DNA of 64,000 nt from Amphiduros pacificus (GCA_949316495.1 OX439009.1:36272155-36336154); one strand, 5' to 3'; shown: positions 43,701-63,445, numbered from the stretch's first letter. The notes: generated by a model from the sequence alone, not told the origin. Translations and numbers: made by a program.

Positions 43701-45372
43701 AGACCTAAATCTTTGATTAACCCTTTTATTTATAAATTTAATAACCAATTTCTAAATATAAGATATTGCCTGAATAGACAGTCCTCTTGTGATAAAAGCA
43801 TTTAACTGACCAAAGTCTTTTGTTGATTTTAAAACCATTTAAGTATGTAAACTATATAAGAATCAGTCTGCCAACGGTTTATATTTTGAAAATCGAAAAA
43901 GGTTCAGAACAGATTGATTGTGCAGTTTGTTAGTTTTTCCACAGTATAGTTGACTCTTATTTTAGTGTATAAATATCCTGACACAGTTGGCAGAGACCAG
44001 CTTTCTCTTGTAAATAGGGAATATATGATATTGTATATTAAAAATGACAATTAGGGGAAGAATGGGTAGGGTATATGTTGGGGAATAGGGCACATATATT
44101 TATTATGGACACGTATAAATGTGTGAATATGTCAGGGCAGAAATATTTGTACATTGTTTTGAAAGAAATAAAACAAAGAGATTTTAAGATATTTGAGTAT
44201 GTAGGCTTTCTTATTAATAAGAGTAGCATCACTTGTAAACTACCATATTTACTCGAAAGTAGGACAAGGAATTTGGGCCCAAACCTTAAGTCAATGTTTG
44301 GAGGGTCATCTTATCCACAAGGGCAACCTGTGGACGTTGATTTCCGGCACCTCCGGGCGTAATAAACTTCGCTCATAATGTCCAGATACAAACTCACCCA
44401 ACGGCGCTATAATTAATATCTTTCTTTTAATAGACAGAAATATTCTACCATGTGTAAACAGTAGTCTGCCTTCATTTAATAAGTGAAAATTTTCCACAAG
44501 TCTGAGAAAATGTGAGATTTACAATGCTTTAACATGCATACACAATATAGGGTCACCATTCTGAAAAGTGCAATTGATTAGGAGAAGCTCTTAAATAATT
44601 TCCAAGAATTCCTCCGTTAATGGTTCTTCAAAATTAAAACAAATTAAGAATAGGAGTAAGAAACTCAGATCAATATTAATCAATATCAGATTTGAAACTT
44701 TATATAGATAAATCACATGATACTGATCATATTCCTTACACATCTTTCTTACACATCTTCCTGATCATTGTTCATTCACTTGGTCAACATTTGGATATAT
44801 TAAATAAAATTTAAGACTGGTGAGTTCATTTCATGGAGTGAAACCACTATTATTCCCATTCCTAAACTGGCAAAGATTTGTCATATTCCATTTCTTTTAA
44901 CTAGTTGTATCTGTAAAACTTTGGAATAAATGAAAAACAAATGTTTGGTTTTCAGAAATCGTGGTTCATATGAGTAGTGTGTCTTCTAGGGGTTCTGGAA
45001 AAACAGGGGCCTATGGAGAAATCTTCAAAAAAGGACATACTTTCGCCCGACTTGTAGAGTTAGTTTTCAATTCAGAATTTGAGGTGAGAGATATGGATTG
45101 GTTAAGTTGGATAGATTAAAGTCGATGCTGCATAGGACGAATTTCACAACATTGCAGTCCCAACCAAAACCAACACTGGTTTCAAACTTTAGATCTCATC
45201 AGCTGGATGGGGACTGACTGCATTATCCTAAGTCGTGTTTATATATTCGTAAGCCACCAAATTGGCATGTGTCTGATGAATGGCAATGATAGCATTATGT
45301 AATGTGTAATTCTCTGGCTACCATTTGTGTGCCATGATTATACGTTAAAATAAAATGACGTCAATCAGCATC
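40733..45372. other. LRIG 3' flank, AT-rich, no gene recognised
   Basis: About 4.6 kb with a (TA)n-like tract at 40857-40887. Short frames only, none with a family signature. It could include an extended LRIG 3' UTR. Nothing in it supports an exon or RNA gene. Confidence 0.45.
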
Positions 45373-45921
45373 AGGGTACTGTCATGATTTTAACCCGCGG
45401 AGGCTGGGATGGAACTAAAAACCCCAGAGCCTGAATTAGGGAAATATTCTATCATTATTGGTACCCTGATTTAGGACTAGCTGAATTTTTTATACCCTCG
45501 TTTAGGGATGATGCAGAAGGAGGAGATTTGGAAAAGGGGATTGTGATCCCTGTTTTAGGGAGAAATTTGAAAAACAGTACCCTGTTTTAGGGAAAATGAT
45601 AAAATATCTTAACCCGGATGGAACTGAAAACCCCAGAGCCTGATTTAGGGAAATATTCTATCATTATTGGTACCCTGATTTAGGACTAGCTGAATTTTTT
45701 ATACCCTCATTTAGGGATGATGCAGAAGGGGGAGATTTGGAAAGGGGGATTGTGATCCCTGTTTTAGGGAGAAATTTGAAAAATAGTACCCTGTTTTAGG
45801 GGAACAGGAAATGATGAAATATCTTAACCTGTTTTAGGGAAAATATCAACGAAAAGGACCCTATTTAGCCCAGCTTCCCCGGTAACGCTGACTATGAGAG
45901 TACCCCCCCCCCCCCCCCCCC
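45373..45921. mobile_element. Foldback-type element with internal tandem duplication and poly-C end
   Basis: Imperfect inverted ends: GGGTACTGTCATGATTT...GGAGGCTGGG at left against GGGTACTCTCATAGTCA...GGAAGCTGGG on the reverse strand at right. The interior is two copies of an about 209-bp unit (starting near 45407 and 45616) with many TACCCTGTTTTAGGG-like motifs. The right end is a run of about 18 C, which hides any target duplication. No coding frame; non-autonomous, family not assigned. Confidence 0.6.
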
Positions 45922-46194
45922 GGGATATATCCATACACACTTATAGTATATGGGTCAAAACAGGATATAAAAGGATATATACCCTGTCAAAAACAGATAT
46001 ATCCTTTTTATTCGTAATAAATCCATTTTTATACATTTATAACTTAGAAATGCTTTTTAAATTATCTCAAAGATTTTTGATTGACTAATGGGGCCTTAGA
46101 CATACTTAGACATACTGTAGGAAAAAATTATGTCACACGACCAAAGCAAGGTAGAAAAAAAACACAAAATTCAAAAGCTTATTATAATAAGTTT

Positions 46195-46935
46195 ATGATA
46201 GTGAACTGTAGAGGCCTAAACTCAAATGGAAACCAATTGGAGCTACTGGAGGAACTAATAACAGAGCATACTTAGCCTGGGGTATTATGCATAACTGAAC
46301 CCCACGTTGACCACACTATTGATATAGGGAGAGAAGGCAGATGCAAGGGTTGTGGTGGGTATTGGTCGGTAACCACAAAATTTGGCTGTCAGACGCTATG
46401 CATGGAGGAAAAACCACTGTTCATAGGATGCTACTATAAGCCAACAGATAGATATATTATCTAACGTTCTTGAACTAAACGCTTTTCTTGGAAAGATTCC
46501 CCAGTCTGACACAAATACCCATAATATATTATTAATAGGGGATTTCAATGTACCAGATATCACATGAGAGAATATGTCCTATAAGCCAATACTTTTAAAG
46601 AACATTGTCTCACACAAGTAAACCCACGCCCAACCAGAGGAGGTAATAGGTTAGATTTGGACAGACCCTAGCCTAGTAAACAAAGTATCTGTCCATCCAG
46701 GCATGAGTGATCATGATGTGGTGATAACAGAAATCAATGCAATAGCCACACTAGCCAAGGAAAAGCCAAGAAACATATTATTGTTCACACAAGGAGACAT
46801 GAATGCAATTAAACAAGACATGCATGCCCTTTTTAAGATGAAGTTAAAGGTCTCCCAGTTCACCGCAAACTTATGGAGTCCACCAACAAACACATTCCTA
46901 TTTAGAAAATATCCAGTAGATGGGATATGCCATGG
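46195..46935 (+). mobile_element. LINE fragment A: APE-type endonuclease region
   Basis: Frames on the + strand carry the endonuclease motifs in order: IVNCRGLNSN at the start, CITEPHVD (catalytic Glu block), LIGDFNVPDI, and MSDHDVV (catalytic SDH), followed by KPRNILLFTQGDMNAIK, the usual post-endonuclease segment. Several stops and frame shifts break it, and the reverse transcriptase part is absent. Its EN is clearly different from that of the neighbouring copies. Confidence 0.8.
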
Positions 46936-46999
46936 ATGATACCTTTGAAATGAAATATTAAATAAAAGAACACATAATGAAAATACATTAAAAAATCAA

Positions 47000-48960
47000 A
47001 CTTTGAAAAATAATGTGTTGATTGCGAATGTGTAAAGTGTTGGCAATAAGACAGAATTTATAAATCTCTATATAAATGAGCAAAAATTTACAATTTCTTT
47101 ATTACTGAAACATTGGTTAATGAAACAAATGAAAAAATAATACGATCTAAGCTGGAAACAAATAATGATAAAATAATTATAAAATAAAACATGTTCCCCG
47201 AGCACTAAGGACAGGGAGCGGACTGGCTGCAATACATAGGACAGAAATGAATATTTAACAAATTAATCATAAGGGTTACCATAAATTATCAACTATGGAA
47301 TTAATGGAAAATAATATCAAAAACAATACTAAGATATTCACTATTACCACAACATACCGACCCGAACCCTCAGATAAGAGTAAAGACACATATACACAGT
47401 TTTTTGAAGAATTCTCTGAAATATTATCAAATAATAGTGTCTATAAACATGATGCTATTTTTATTGGTGATTATAATTTCCATCTAAATAAAACAGAAAT
47501 AATCTAATGCTATTAAATTCAATGATTGACACTTACAATCTACATAATTGTATAAAGGAACCAACACATATCTTAGGTGAAACACTGGATTTATTAATAA
47601 CAAATATACATATTGATATTATACAAAGCCATTATGTTGATGAAAAATAACTTAGATCATAACATTCTACAATTTAATCTAAAATTAGTTATCGAAAGGG
47701 TTAACAAGAAAAAAATAAAATATAGAAATAAATAAAAAAATTAGTGACTTTATTACAGATTTTGAAAAAATGTTTTAAAAAGATCAAAGCTATGATAATG
47801 ATGATCTAGACACACTGCTAATCAAATACAATAAATTGACACATGTCTTAGATAAACATGCATGAGTCGTGGATAAAACCATAAAGGTGAGAAAACCTGC
47901 ACCATTGTTATCTGAAAATATTAATGAAGAGAAAAGGCATAAAAAAGACTAGAAAGAAAAATGGACAGAACTGGCCTTACCATGGATAAACATACAATAT
48001 CAAATACAGAAAAATAAATACAACAATCTACTTAAATCAGCACAAAATAAATATTACTCTGACATGATTGACTCAGACCCCAAAAAACTCTTCAAAATTC
48101 TAAATGAACTCTTACATACCAAGGAAAAAACTTGTTTCCTAAAACATGAAGATATAATGATATTAGCAACCAAATTTAATAATTTCTTTTTATGAAAAAT
48201 TCAGAATCTGAGAAAAGAAATGGATGAAAAAGCAAAAATTTTGAATGTGAAGAAAAATCTAGATTTACGCAATGTCTAAATAAACTCACACCCTTAAGTG
48301 AATCTCATATTAAAAAAATACTCTAAGAAGTAGCAAAGAAGTCTTGTGAGCTTGACCCTATTCCTACGTGGTTACTTTTGGAGTGTGTTGGGCATCTATT
48401 GCCAATAGTAACGGCAATCATTAATAAATCAATTATACTTAGCAACATGCCTGATTCCCTAATATTAACCATTATAAGACCTCTAATTGAAAAAATGAAC
48501 GTAGAATTACTGGAAAAGAATTATAGACCTGTGTCTAGTCTAGCATACTTATCCTAACTTATTGACAGATCAGTAGCTAAACAGTTCGTCAATCATCTCG
48601 TAATTAAAAATATTCAAAGCATGTTCCAATCAGCATAGAAGGAATTTCACAGCACCGAAACTGAACTACTGAGAGTACAAAATGATTTCTTAATTGACAT
48701 GGATAATACTAAAACAGTAATGTTAGTTTTACTAGACCATTCTATGGCTTTCAACACTGTAGATCATGACACTATAGATCATGAAATACTACTTGATAGA
48801 CTGAAAAAAAACCAGTGTGTTACCATTGATGGAGAAATGTCTAAAAATATGGGTATGAATTATGTTCCCCATGGCTCGGTATTAGGGCCGATCCAATTCA
48901 CAACATATATGGAACCATTATCTGAAATTATTGGGTGCTATGGGCTGAATCATCATATAC
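47000..48960 (+). mobile_element. LINE copy B1 (CR1/L2-like): ORF2 endonuclease to mid reverse transcriptase, decayed
   Basis: In order on the + strand: SVGNKTEFINL and FFITETLVNE (EN start), TTYRPEPSDKSKDTYTQFFE, FIGDYNFHLNK, then the EN-RT linker (KYNNLLKSAQNKYYSDMI, DPKKLFKILNELL), then RT blocks SCELDPIPTWLL, NYRPVSSLAYLS, FHSTETELLRVQNDFL, LVLLDHSMAFNTVDHD and HGSVLGPIQF. It stops just before the catalytic YADD motif, at the junction with copy B2. About ten stops or shifts; long dead. Confidence 0.85.
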
Positions 48961-50585
48961 GATTGAGATGAATTCAATAGAGAGTTATCATACTTGTTTC
49001 TCTGAGCATTGTAAATTTCTCTGTCAATTTGAAGGTCCGTTTTTTTTTCATTTTCCTCTCTTAGCATTTCTTCAGGGATCTTTCCTCCTTGATTTGGTCA
49101 CTCATCCATGGAACATGTTTGCGCTGTGATACCCCGTTGCACTTCCATGGAGCATGTTTATCCATTACCTCTTCAATTTTATCATTATAGACATCTACCA
49201 TTTTTCTCCCCAGTCCAATTTTTGATTCATTATTTTCTTAAAATCAAATCTCATCGCCTCACGGTCCATATCCCTGTAGTTGCTATATGTAATAGATTAT
49301 TTTGGTAATTTAAGTGGAATTATATCCAGCTATAATTTTATCATTTTATGATCCGATATATAGTCATCTACTGCATGTTTTGTCATAAGTTTATTACCCT
49401 TATAGGTAATGACTAGATCTAAAGCGTTTCCTAGTCTGTGTGTAGGTTCTTTTACCCATTGTGTCATTTCAAAAGTAGATAGAATATCATTGAATTTAAT
49501 GACATCATATTTTTCAGGTTTATTCATATGGAAGTTATAGATGACTTCATGGGTCACAGTGCAGTAGTGAGCTGACAGCTGTATGAATTCATCACAGAAT
49601 TCAGAATAGGTGTACCTGTTTTTACCAGAGGGCTCTGGTCGGTAGATTACCACAAAGGTGACTTTCTTATTTCTGCAGTGTAACGATACCTCCATTAGTT
49701 CCATTGTTTTTACCTTCGGTTTTGAGTCCTCATTTTCTGTGAATTGTAGCTCTTTTTGTAAAGCAAAGCTATGCCACATCCCAACGGGCAATGCGAGGTT
49801 TGATAATAGTTCAAGGTTACCCTCCTTGAGTTTATCCGTAACCATGGTATCACCGTATTCTTGTTACCAGGATTTTGTGATGAAAAGAGCACTGAGATTG
49901 TTTTCTGTAAAATAGTCTTTTATTGATAGAAATTTTGATGATAATGATTGTGCATTGCATGATCCTACCACAAATTGTGACAACATATTTTTATTTTTAT
50001 TTATTTCAATTATTCTATAATTTACTTCTGATCCATGTGTGGGTGTACAGTGCACTGCAGGTTGCATTAAGGTGGGCCTTCATCTTGTGTGTTAAACGAA
50101 TTGCCGCGTAAGCTAGTGCCACCACACGGTGGATCAGTGAACTGCAATAAATCACCTTCGCTAGAATGTTATTTTGAGGCTGTTTATAGTTAAGTTATCT
50201 ATAATTTCGGGTGGAACCATATTTTCCCGTGGATAGAGAACAACTTCAAGTGAGGATTGATCTATTTTTGTTGGGACTATTTTTAAATCATTTATATAGG
50301 AACTAAGCATTAATGGTAATATGTGACTATATATACATTTATCAGTGCTGTTTAATGCCATATTATCTAGTTTATTTCCATTTTAGTCACTACATTTCTA
50401 TTTTCATAACATATGCAAGGTTCATATATACAACTTTAATATCTCAAAATGCTTTATGATGTTGCAGATTTTTTTGATTTCCATACACTTTTCTCGAGAT
50501 TGTTAATTATTTTATCAATAATCAAAGTATTATTGTTACATCCCTTACATATGTGTATGATAGTTCTCCATCCACATGTGAAATG

Positions 50586-51021
50586 TCAAAGATTTCTTGG
50601 CCGATTGTCCTTCCTTGGACTTCTCAGGCTTTTTTGTCTACTTCCGCTATTCCGGCTACTTTGATTATCTGTCTTCTTTGGGTTGTCATGTGAGAAGTTA
50701 CACCTGCTGCCCTTTTTGCATTTACCATTTACATAGTAGTAGCAGATATCTTTCCTCCCTTCTTGTTTATCCTTGATATGCTCCCTGATTAACTTCCTGA
50801 TCTTCACGATCGCTCTGGCAATACCTAGTGGGGATCCCCTGATTTTCAACTTGTCCTCCTCATCTCCATCCATCCATTTCAATGTGGTTTTGGATGCCTT
50901 TGCCATCTGTTTAATGTTCGCCCCACCAGATCCAATCAGCCTGGCAGTGGATTCTTTCGGGATCTTCGTTATCACTTCCTTGCTAGGGTAATCAGCATTG
51001 TTATAGTCAATTAGCGATCTC

Positions 51022-51114
<93 letters not shown>

Positions 51115-52402
51115 GAGCTTGATTGGTTGCGTCTTTCATCATCACTTGATAGTTCCTTATTGTAATCAGTATCATCATGTGGTTCCTCCAAGTAACTGTT
51201 TTTGCATGGTCTAATGAATTTACATAGATTGTCCATCCAATCACGAGCTGCCTGCTCCATCAGTGTGGGATCATTAATAGATTTTACAATTTCAGACGTT
51301 GCCAACGTGTCAATGCTTTTCGGCGTTTCAATTACGCTGACCTGCCCTTGTGCTATGGTATTCTTCATTTTGTTTCATCAGGTAGATCAGTTGGGTGTGT
51401 GCATTGACCATTGGTACTTCACTATCTATGGAGATAGGTGGGAGATATAGATTGGGCAGATATAGATTGGGCAGGTGGTACTCCTACCTATCTTAAAGGC
51501 GGCCTTCTGTATCTGCTTGAGAATGGCCTTCCCAGCTGCACCCTTCTCCACCTCACTAAGGCCTATGCATAATACCACTGCTGAGAAATGTTCCATCCTC
51601 ATTTTGTTATCTGTGTTTCTTAAGAAGTGGCTGAGGTCTCAGATGTTATCTACATCCTCTTCCAGATGCCATTCCCATGGGAGTTCATCCTTCTTACAGT
51701 TGATCAAATCCTTGTATACTCTGTCAGAGATATACCACACTCTATCCTTACTTTTTTCAGCAGGTTTAGGGGCCTGCTGCGGCGATATCGTCATTGTCTC
51801 AGCCATGACCTCTATGTGCCTTAAAAGGTCATCGTTATTTCTGCTCGTTTAAGTCTGGATTTTTCAAGCTGTAGATTCATATCAAGTGTACTGATTTTTT
51901 TCTTCATCTCATCCTTTTCTATCTCCGACCTCTTGACTGTGTCCTCTTTTTCCATCTCCAGTTCACGAATCCTGATGGATTTTTGCTCCATCTCCTCTTT
52001 CAGCTGCGAAAAACTGTCAGATTTTTTCTCTAACCAAGTTCAGCAACTCAGCCATACTTAGATCGATTCCATCACGTTGTTGAGGTTTTTACTCCTCTGA
52101 TTTTCCCCCAGTGGGGTGGGTAAGGGAGGTAGCGCAGCTTGAGGTGCAGTTGCCCCCTGTGCATTCATTTCATCTGCTACCTGTGAGGTGCTGATGGGAG
52201 TAGGTGCATTCTCCTCCTCAGTGTCAACAATGTCCGCCCAGTCAAAATGGGACGATCTTGAGGAGGATCTTGAGGAGGATCTTGAGGAGGATCTTGAGGA
52301 CGATCTTGATCTTGTAGACTCTCTCCTCTTTTTGGACTGGCGTGTTTTCCCACTTGCCTTGTTTGAAGCCAACTGTAATGAGATAAATTTGCTTTGAGAC
52401 AT
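50586..52402 (-). pseudogene. LINE ORF1 with RS tract, coiled coil, KH domain and CCCH zinc finger
   Basis: The start is MSQSKFISLQ at 52402. Next come an RS-rich tract (52322-52250, SRSSSRSSSR), an acidic/Pro linker, a charged coiled coil (about 52015-51850, KEEMEQKSIRIRELEMEKED), a conserved-looking segment (about 51800-51490: DRVWYISDRVYKDLI, MEHFSAVVLCIGLSEVEKG), a long Asp run encoded by (ATC)n at 51026-51113, and a KH domain (about 50960-50775) with GSGG in the GXXG loop. It ends with a CCCH finger (50745-50690, C-x7-C-x5-C-x3-H: CYYYVNGKCKKGSRCNFSH) and a basic tail ending NRPRNL. A few stops or shifts around 52058-51400 break it. ORF1 proteins bind element RNA; the combination here is unusual, and no match to a named ORF1 family is claimed. 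Confidence 0.75.
51026..51113. repeat. (ATC)n trinucleotide run
   Basis: About 29 uninterrupted ATC/GAT units, coding a poly-Asp stretch in the minus-strand LINE ORF1. Confidence 0.97.
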
Positions 52403-52496
52403 ATTTTCAGTATTTCACATTTTCTTGTAAGCTTTAGTGCTTTTTTTCTATGTGTTTTATAATCTCTGTATATATATATTTATATATATTAAATTA

Positions 52497-52497
<1 letters not shown>

Positions 52498-52573
<76 letters not shown>
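52498..52573. repeat. (TA)n microsatellite
   Basis: About 38 uninterrupted TA units just upstream of the 5' end of the minus-strand LINE; could mark its insertion site or have grown from it. Confidence 0.97.
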
Positions 52574-52575
<2 letters not shown>

Positions 52576-53296
52576 CAAGGGAAGTGGTTTATTATAATAA
52601 TAGGCACACCATACAATATTTTGTCATTGTTCTGTAATCCTCTGTCTTTGCTTATATTCTATTTAAAAAAAATATTCTGAGCTTCACAAAGTTGCTGTCA
52701 TGGCACCCTGGGTTACATGTGTCCTGATCATATACAAACAGAATATCAATCAATATTTCATATGCCTTCATATGACAGTATTATAATGGATCAATGTGGA
52801 TCCTTAAAATATCTTTTGAACCCATTCTGGTGTCTGTACTTAAGGTCACAATGATATGCGGCCCGATTTCAACAAATTCAATAGGGTAACACTGTTATTG
52901 GAGGATTGATAGCAGGTCTTCCGACCACAGAATTGTTGGGACCCATTGAAGCAATAAGTTCATAGTAACCATTCAAGTCGTGTGTCTATTTACTGTAAAC
53001 AAACTAGTCTCTGATACGGCCATGATATAAAGTAGAGGAAATCTCATTTTGCAGCCATACCCATCCGGTCAAGTTGCAGGGAAACCTAAAGAAAACTTTT
53101 TGATTTAACATTTATTTTCTGATTCAACTATTATTTGATCTACATAAGATTTGTATCGTACAAAGTAAGTGGAACTAAATTTGTATTTGGAAATTTTTAA
53201 TGAAGATTTGCATCGATTTTGTGTTTTAAATCACACAAAATGAGATGATTTAATTGATTATGTAAAATGATCTCTCTTATATTTCAGATACCAAAT
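52574..53296. other. Upstream region of the Ly6 gene
   Basis: Unique sequence. TTATATTTCAG just before 53288 looks like a splice acceptor 9 nt upstream of the start codon, suggesting a non-coding first exon further upstream. No core promoter recognised. Confidence 0.45.
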
Positions 53297-59361
<6,065 letters not shown>

Positions 59362-59409
59362 AATTGAACAAAATAGTATTTTTTTATTCATAAACATATC
59401 CTGTGTACG

Positions 59410-59415
59410 AATAAA
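59410..59415 (+). terminator. AATAAA hexamer after the Ly6 stop
   Basis: Exact AATAAA 49 nt past the stop; a second lies near 59476. Plausible polyadenylation signals. Confidence 0.55.
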
Positions 59416-60196
59416 TAATTCAGAAACCAAATTTAAATCTTTTAAACAACAACATTTTGTTACCACATGAAACTGAATAAAATTGTTTTGACGTTTAATT
59501 ATGCATAATAGTATTCTATGAACAAAAGATTTGGATATCGATTCCCAGGAACCAAACTTAAATCTCTGACACAACAACGAACAGTAGAACATTGCTAAGT
59601 GTTTTCCATTGCTAAACCTCATTTTATAATGTAACCATGTGGTTATAATGCTTGTGTGGTTATAATTTTTTTTATCTGTATTTGTAGATTTGCACAGCGT
59701 GATATTTAATTATTTATACGATAAACTGAATAACGCTATATTTTGCTCTATCATAGCTTTGTGGAGAATAAATGATAAAAATATGTCTTTAGGATCTTTA
59801 ACGTTATGGGGAACAGGGACACTTCATGCAGAGGATCACAGGTGTATGAAATGTGTTGTTGATGGTTGCTAAGATACCAACAAGTAAGATGTCACTATTT
59901 CATTGATAAATAACCAAAGCACCATTATGATGTCATTGCTCCTTCAACTACATGAAATAGTGCATCATTATAACCCATCAAAGCTAACTACATAGATAAC
60001 ATATTTCTGTTGAAAAAGGATCAATGTTTTTTATATACATATGGAAACATCACTTTGTAATCTTTTATGACTAATCCAATAGCCAGTAGCTGCTGGATTC
60101 AACCTCATCACTGCCCAGTGATACAAAACAGAAAGTTTACAAAATATCATATTTCTCAAAATTTCCCACGCTTTTTATGACAAAATTGAGACAATA
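59416..60196. other. Ly6 3' flank
   Basis: AT-rich unique sequence, no gene recognised. A CATGTGGTTATAATG-like motif repeats at about 59634-59670. Confidence 0.4.
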
Positions 60197-60337
60197 ATTA
60201 GCTCAAGTAGTGAGTCCAGTGAAGATGAAGGTGGTAGAAATATTAAAAACGGATGAATATTTTTGAAGTTATGAGTCCAAACGTCCGAGAAGATTTTGCC
60301 GAAATTGACAATTCTGTGTTCATATTGTACATTGACA
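60197..60337. mobile_element. Fragment related to the TTAA element's internal sequence
   Basis: Matches 62445-62588 (GCTCAAGTAGTGAGTCCAGT ... GTCCGAGAAGATTTTGCCGA) but lacks the ends. It lies about 40 bp left of duplication copy 2. Confidence 0.8.
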
Positions 60338-61029
60338 ATGTACTAATGCTATAACTGTCTCTCATGAAGAGATATGTGTTTTTCCCAATCGCCGTCACGT
60401 CCCAAAGGCATCATGGTAAATATCCAATTAGGTCAAGAAATATCCAGTGTCAAAGTTAAAATTGACGGAAGTGATATTTGTTGGTACCCCATCAGATATT
60501 AAACCGGAAATACTATTCGACAGTTCTCCAATCCATCGATTTTCGCTCATACGTTGGAGCCATTCTGTTTCACCTGCTCTTTAGACCATAACAATCACCA
60601 TCACAATCTTGCCCAATCAGCGTCAATAGTCATCCACTAGATGTCATTATCAGTCATTATCCATTGGATATTTCCATGACGGCCCCAGGACTCGTAGCCC
60701 CAAAGGACCAAGACTGCGACTGGGCACAGCAAGCTGTCCCAAAGCTGTCATTATCCATCAACTGGTCCCCTATCCTTTGAAATTAAGAAAAGGATGGGTT
60801 CCAAATCATAAAATATTATCTTATCTCCAGTGGGAAGTGAAAAGATTATCCATTTATATGAATGAAACATAGATTTTATGACATTGAGGCTCTGAAAACT
60901 GCCGTAATTGCAAATATTAAAATGGTAGTTTTAAAGATTTCAAATCGATATGTCGGTTAAAAATTACTTGTACAGAAATGATTTTAATAATTACAAGTGC
61001 CTTCGGCTGGGAAAGGATGCTGTCGTTCA

Positions 61030-62055
<1,026 letters not shown>

Positions 62056-62145
62056 TATGTTTTGATATTTATCTGTGAAGGCCCCTTTGTGCAAAACCTT
62101 GTGGGACCTCCATTGGCTCAATAATTAGGTCAATAATAAGGTTAA

Positions 62146-63254
62146 AGCATTGGTGAAACCTGGAAAGTTGCAGGCAATTTTACAGTGGTTTAAAGTATCT
62201 AAAAACAATATATGATCTTAAAATTGACATACATACAGGCTATCTGTCTGAAATCCACAAAATAACATCTGCTCTGACAATTATGATTTCTTGTGACCAC
62301 CGGGTACTGCCCGTACTAAACCGGAAATGTGTTGTGTGACCTTGACCTTTGAACTGTCAGAGGGCTCCGTAAGTCACAGGAGGTGTTGTTTACCAAGTGT
62401 TACAAATTATTATAAGAAAATAAAGATGTCAAGACCAGAGTGGGTTAGCTCAAGTAGTGAGTCCAGTGAAGATGAATGTGGTAGAAATATTAAAAACGGA
62501 TGAATATTTTTGAAGTTATGAGTCCAAACGTCCGAGAAGATTTTGCCGAAATTGACAATTCTGTGTTCATATTGTACATTGACAAAATCAGAACAACACA
62601 TTTTCGGCCATTTTTTAAAAAATATTTAAACATAATATCGAACGTTGACACTTCACATGCCAATAGAGTAAAGTCTTGGCTTTCTTTTGGTGGTAGAAAT
62701 ATTAAAAACGGATGAATATTTTTGAGGTTATGAGTCCAAACGTCCGAGAAGATTTTGCTGAAATTGACAATTCTGTGTTCATATTGTACATTGACAAAAT
62801 CGGAACAACACATTTTCGGCAATTTAAAAAAATATTCAAACATAATATCGAAGGTTGACACTTCAAATACCAATAGAGTAAAGTCTTGGCTTTCTTTTGG
62901 TGGTAGAAATATTAAAAACGGATGAATATTTTTGAGGTTATGAGTCCAAACGTCCGAGAAGATTTTGCCGAAATTGACAATTCTCTGTTCACATTGTTTC
63001 CCACGCTGGACAGGTGCCCAACTGGTAACTCATTAGGTGTTTACACGAGTACACAGACCAGCTAAACAAAGCTTGTTGACAGAGTGTTCAATTGCTGTTG
63101 CAGGTTTCAGCAGACAACTGATCAACTTTCAAATGCCACAGAAAGTTGTTAACAGGGAATATTTTGGGTAATACTACATAAAAGTACTGTTTAGGGTATA
63201 AACATTCATGTTATGTAAAGAAAATGTGTCTGAAAGTCAGGTTTCACCAATGCT
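62146..63254. mobile_element. Non-autonomous TIR element, 1109 bp, inserted at TTAA (or TA)
   Basis: The TIRs are AGCATTGGTGAAACCTG and its complement, flanked by TTAA on both sides (62142-62145 and 63255-63258). Copy 1 has one TTAG there (57477-57480), the empty site. TTAA duplication fits piggyBac or Kolobok; a TA duplication (Tc1/mariner) is equally allowed by the bases. The interior has 2.5 copies of an about 210-bp repeat (starts near 62478, 62690, 62900). MSRPEWVSSSSESSEDE at 62426 looks like the start of a lost acidic protein; no transposase frame. Confidence 0.9.
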
Positions 63255-63445
63255 TTAAGGTTAATTGTCGATGGTTGAAAACAGAGTCTAAATACAGAAA
63301 TGTATGCATATTGGAGGTAATATTTCATATCTAACGTAATTATGACAACAAATAAGTGATAATTGTGCCATTCATAATATGTCAATAGCGCAATCCATCA
63401 CATAAACTTGCAAAACAAAAAGTGAAGTGGAGACTGGTTTAGCGT

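Larger units (their letters stand above)
48961..52402 (-). mobile_element. LINE copy B2 (CR1/L2-like), minus strand: ORF1 plus 5' part of ORF2
   Basis: Read on the minus strand: ORF1 (52402 to 50586), about 0.5 kb spacer, then ORF2 from about 50067 with VGSCNAQSLSSKFLSI, YRPEPSGKNRYTYSEF, NFHMNKPEKYDVIKF, VKEPTHRLGNALDLVITY and the EN-RT linker HVPWMSDQIKEERSL, cut at about 48961. It is related to copy B1 (same YRPEPS, NFH(M/L)NK and KEPTH motifs) but much less decayed. The two copies meet tail to tail; neither keeps the 3' part of the RT. Confidence 0.85.

Noticed and set aside
46195-48960. One continuous + strand LINE
   Set aside because: Two endonuclease domains of clearly different type occur in series (CITEPHVD type, then FFITETLVNE type), so these are two separate fragments.
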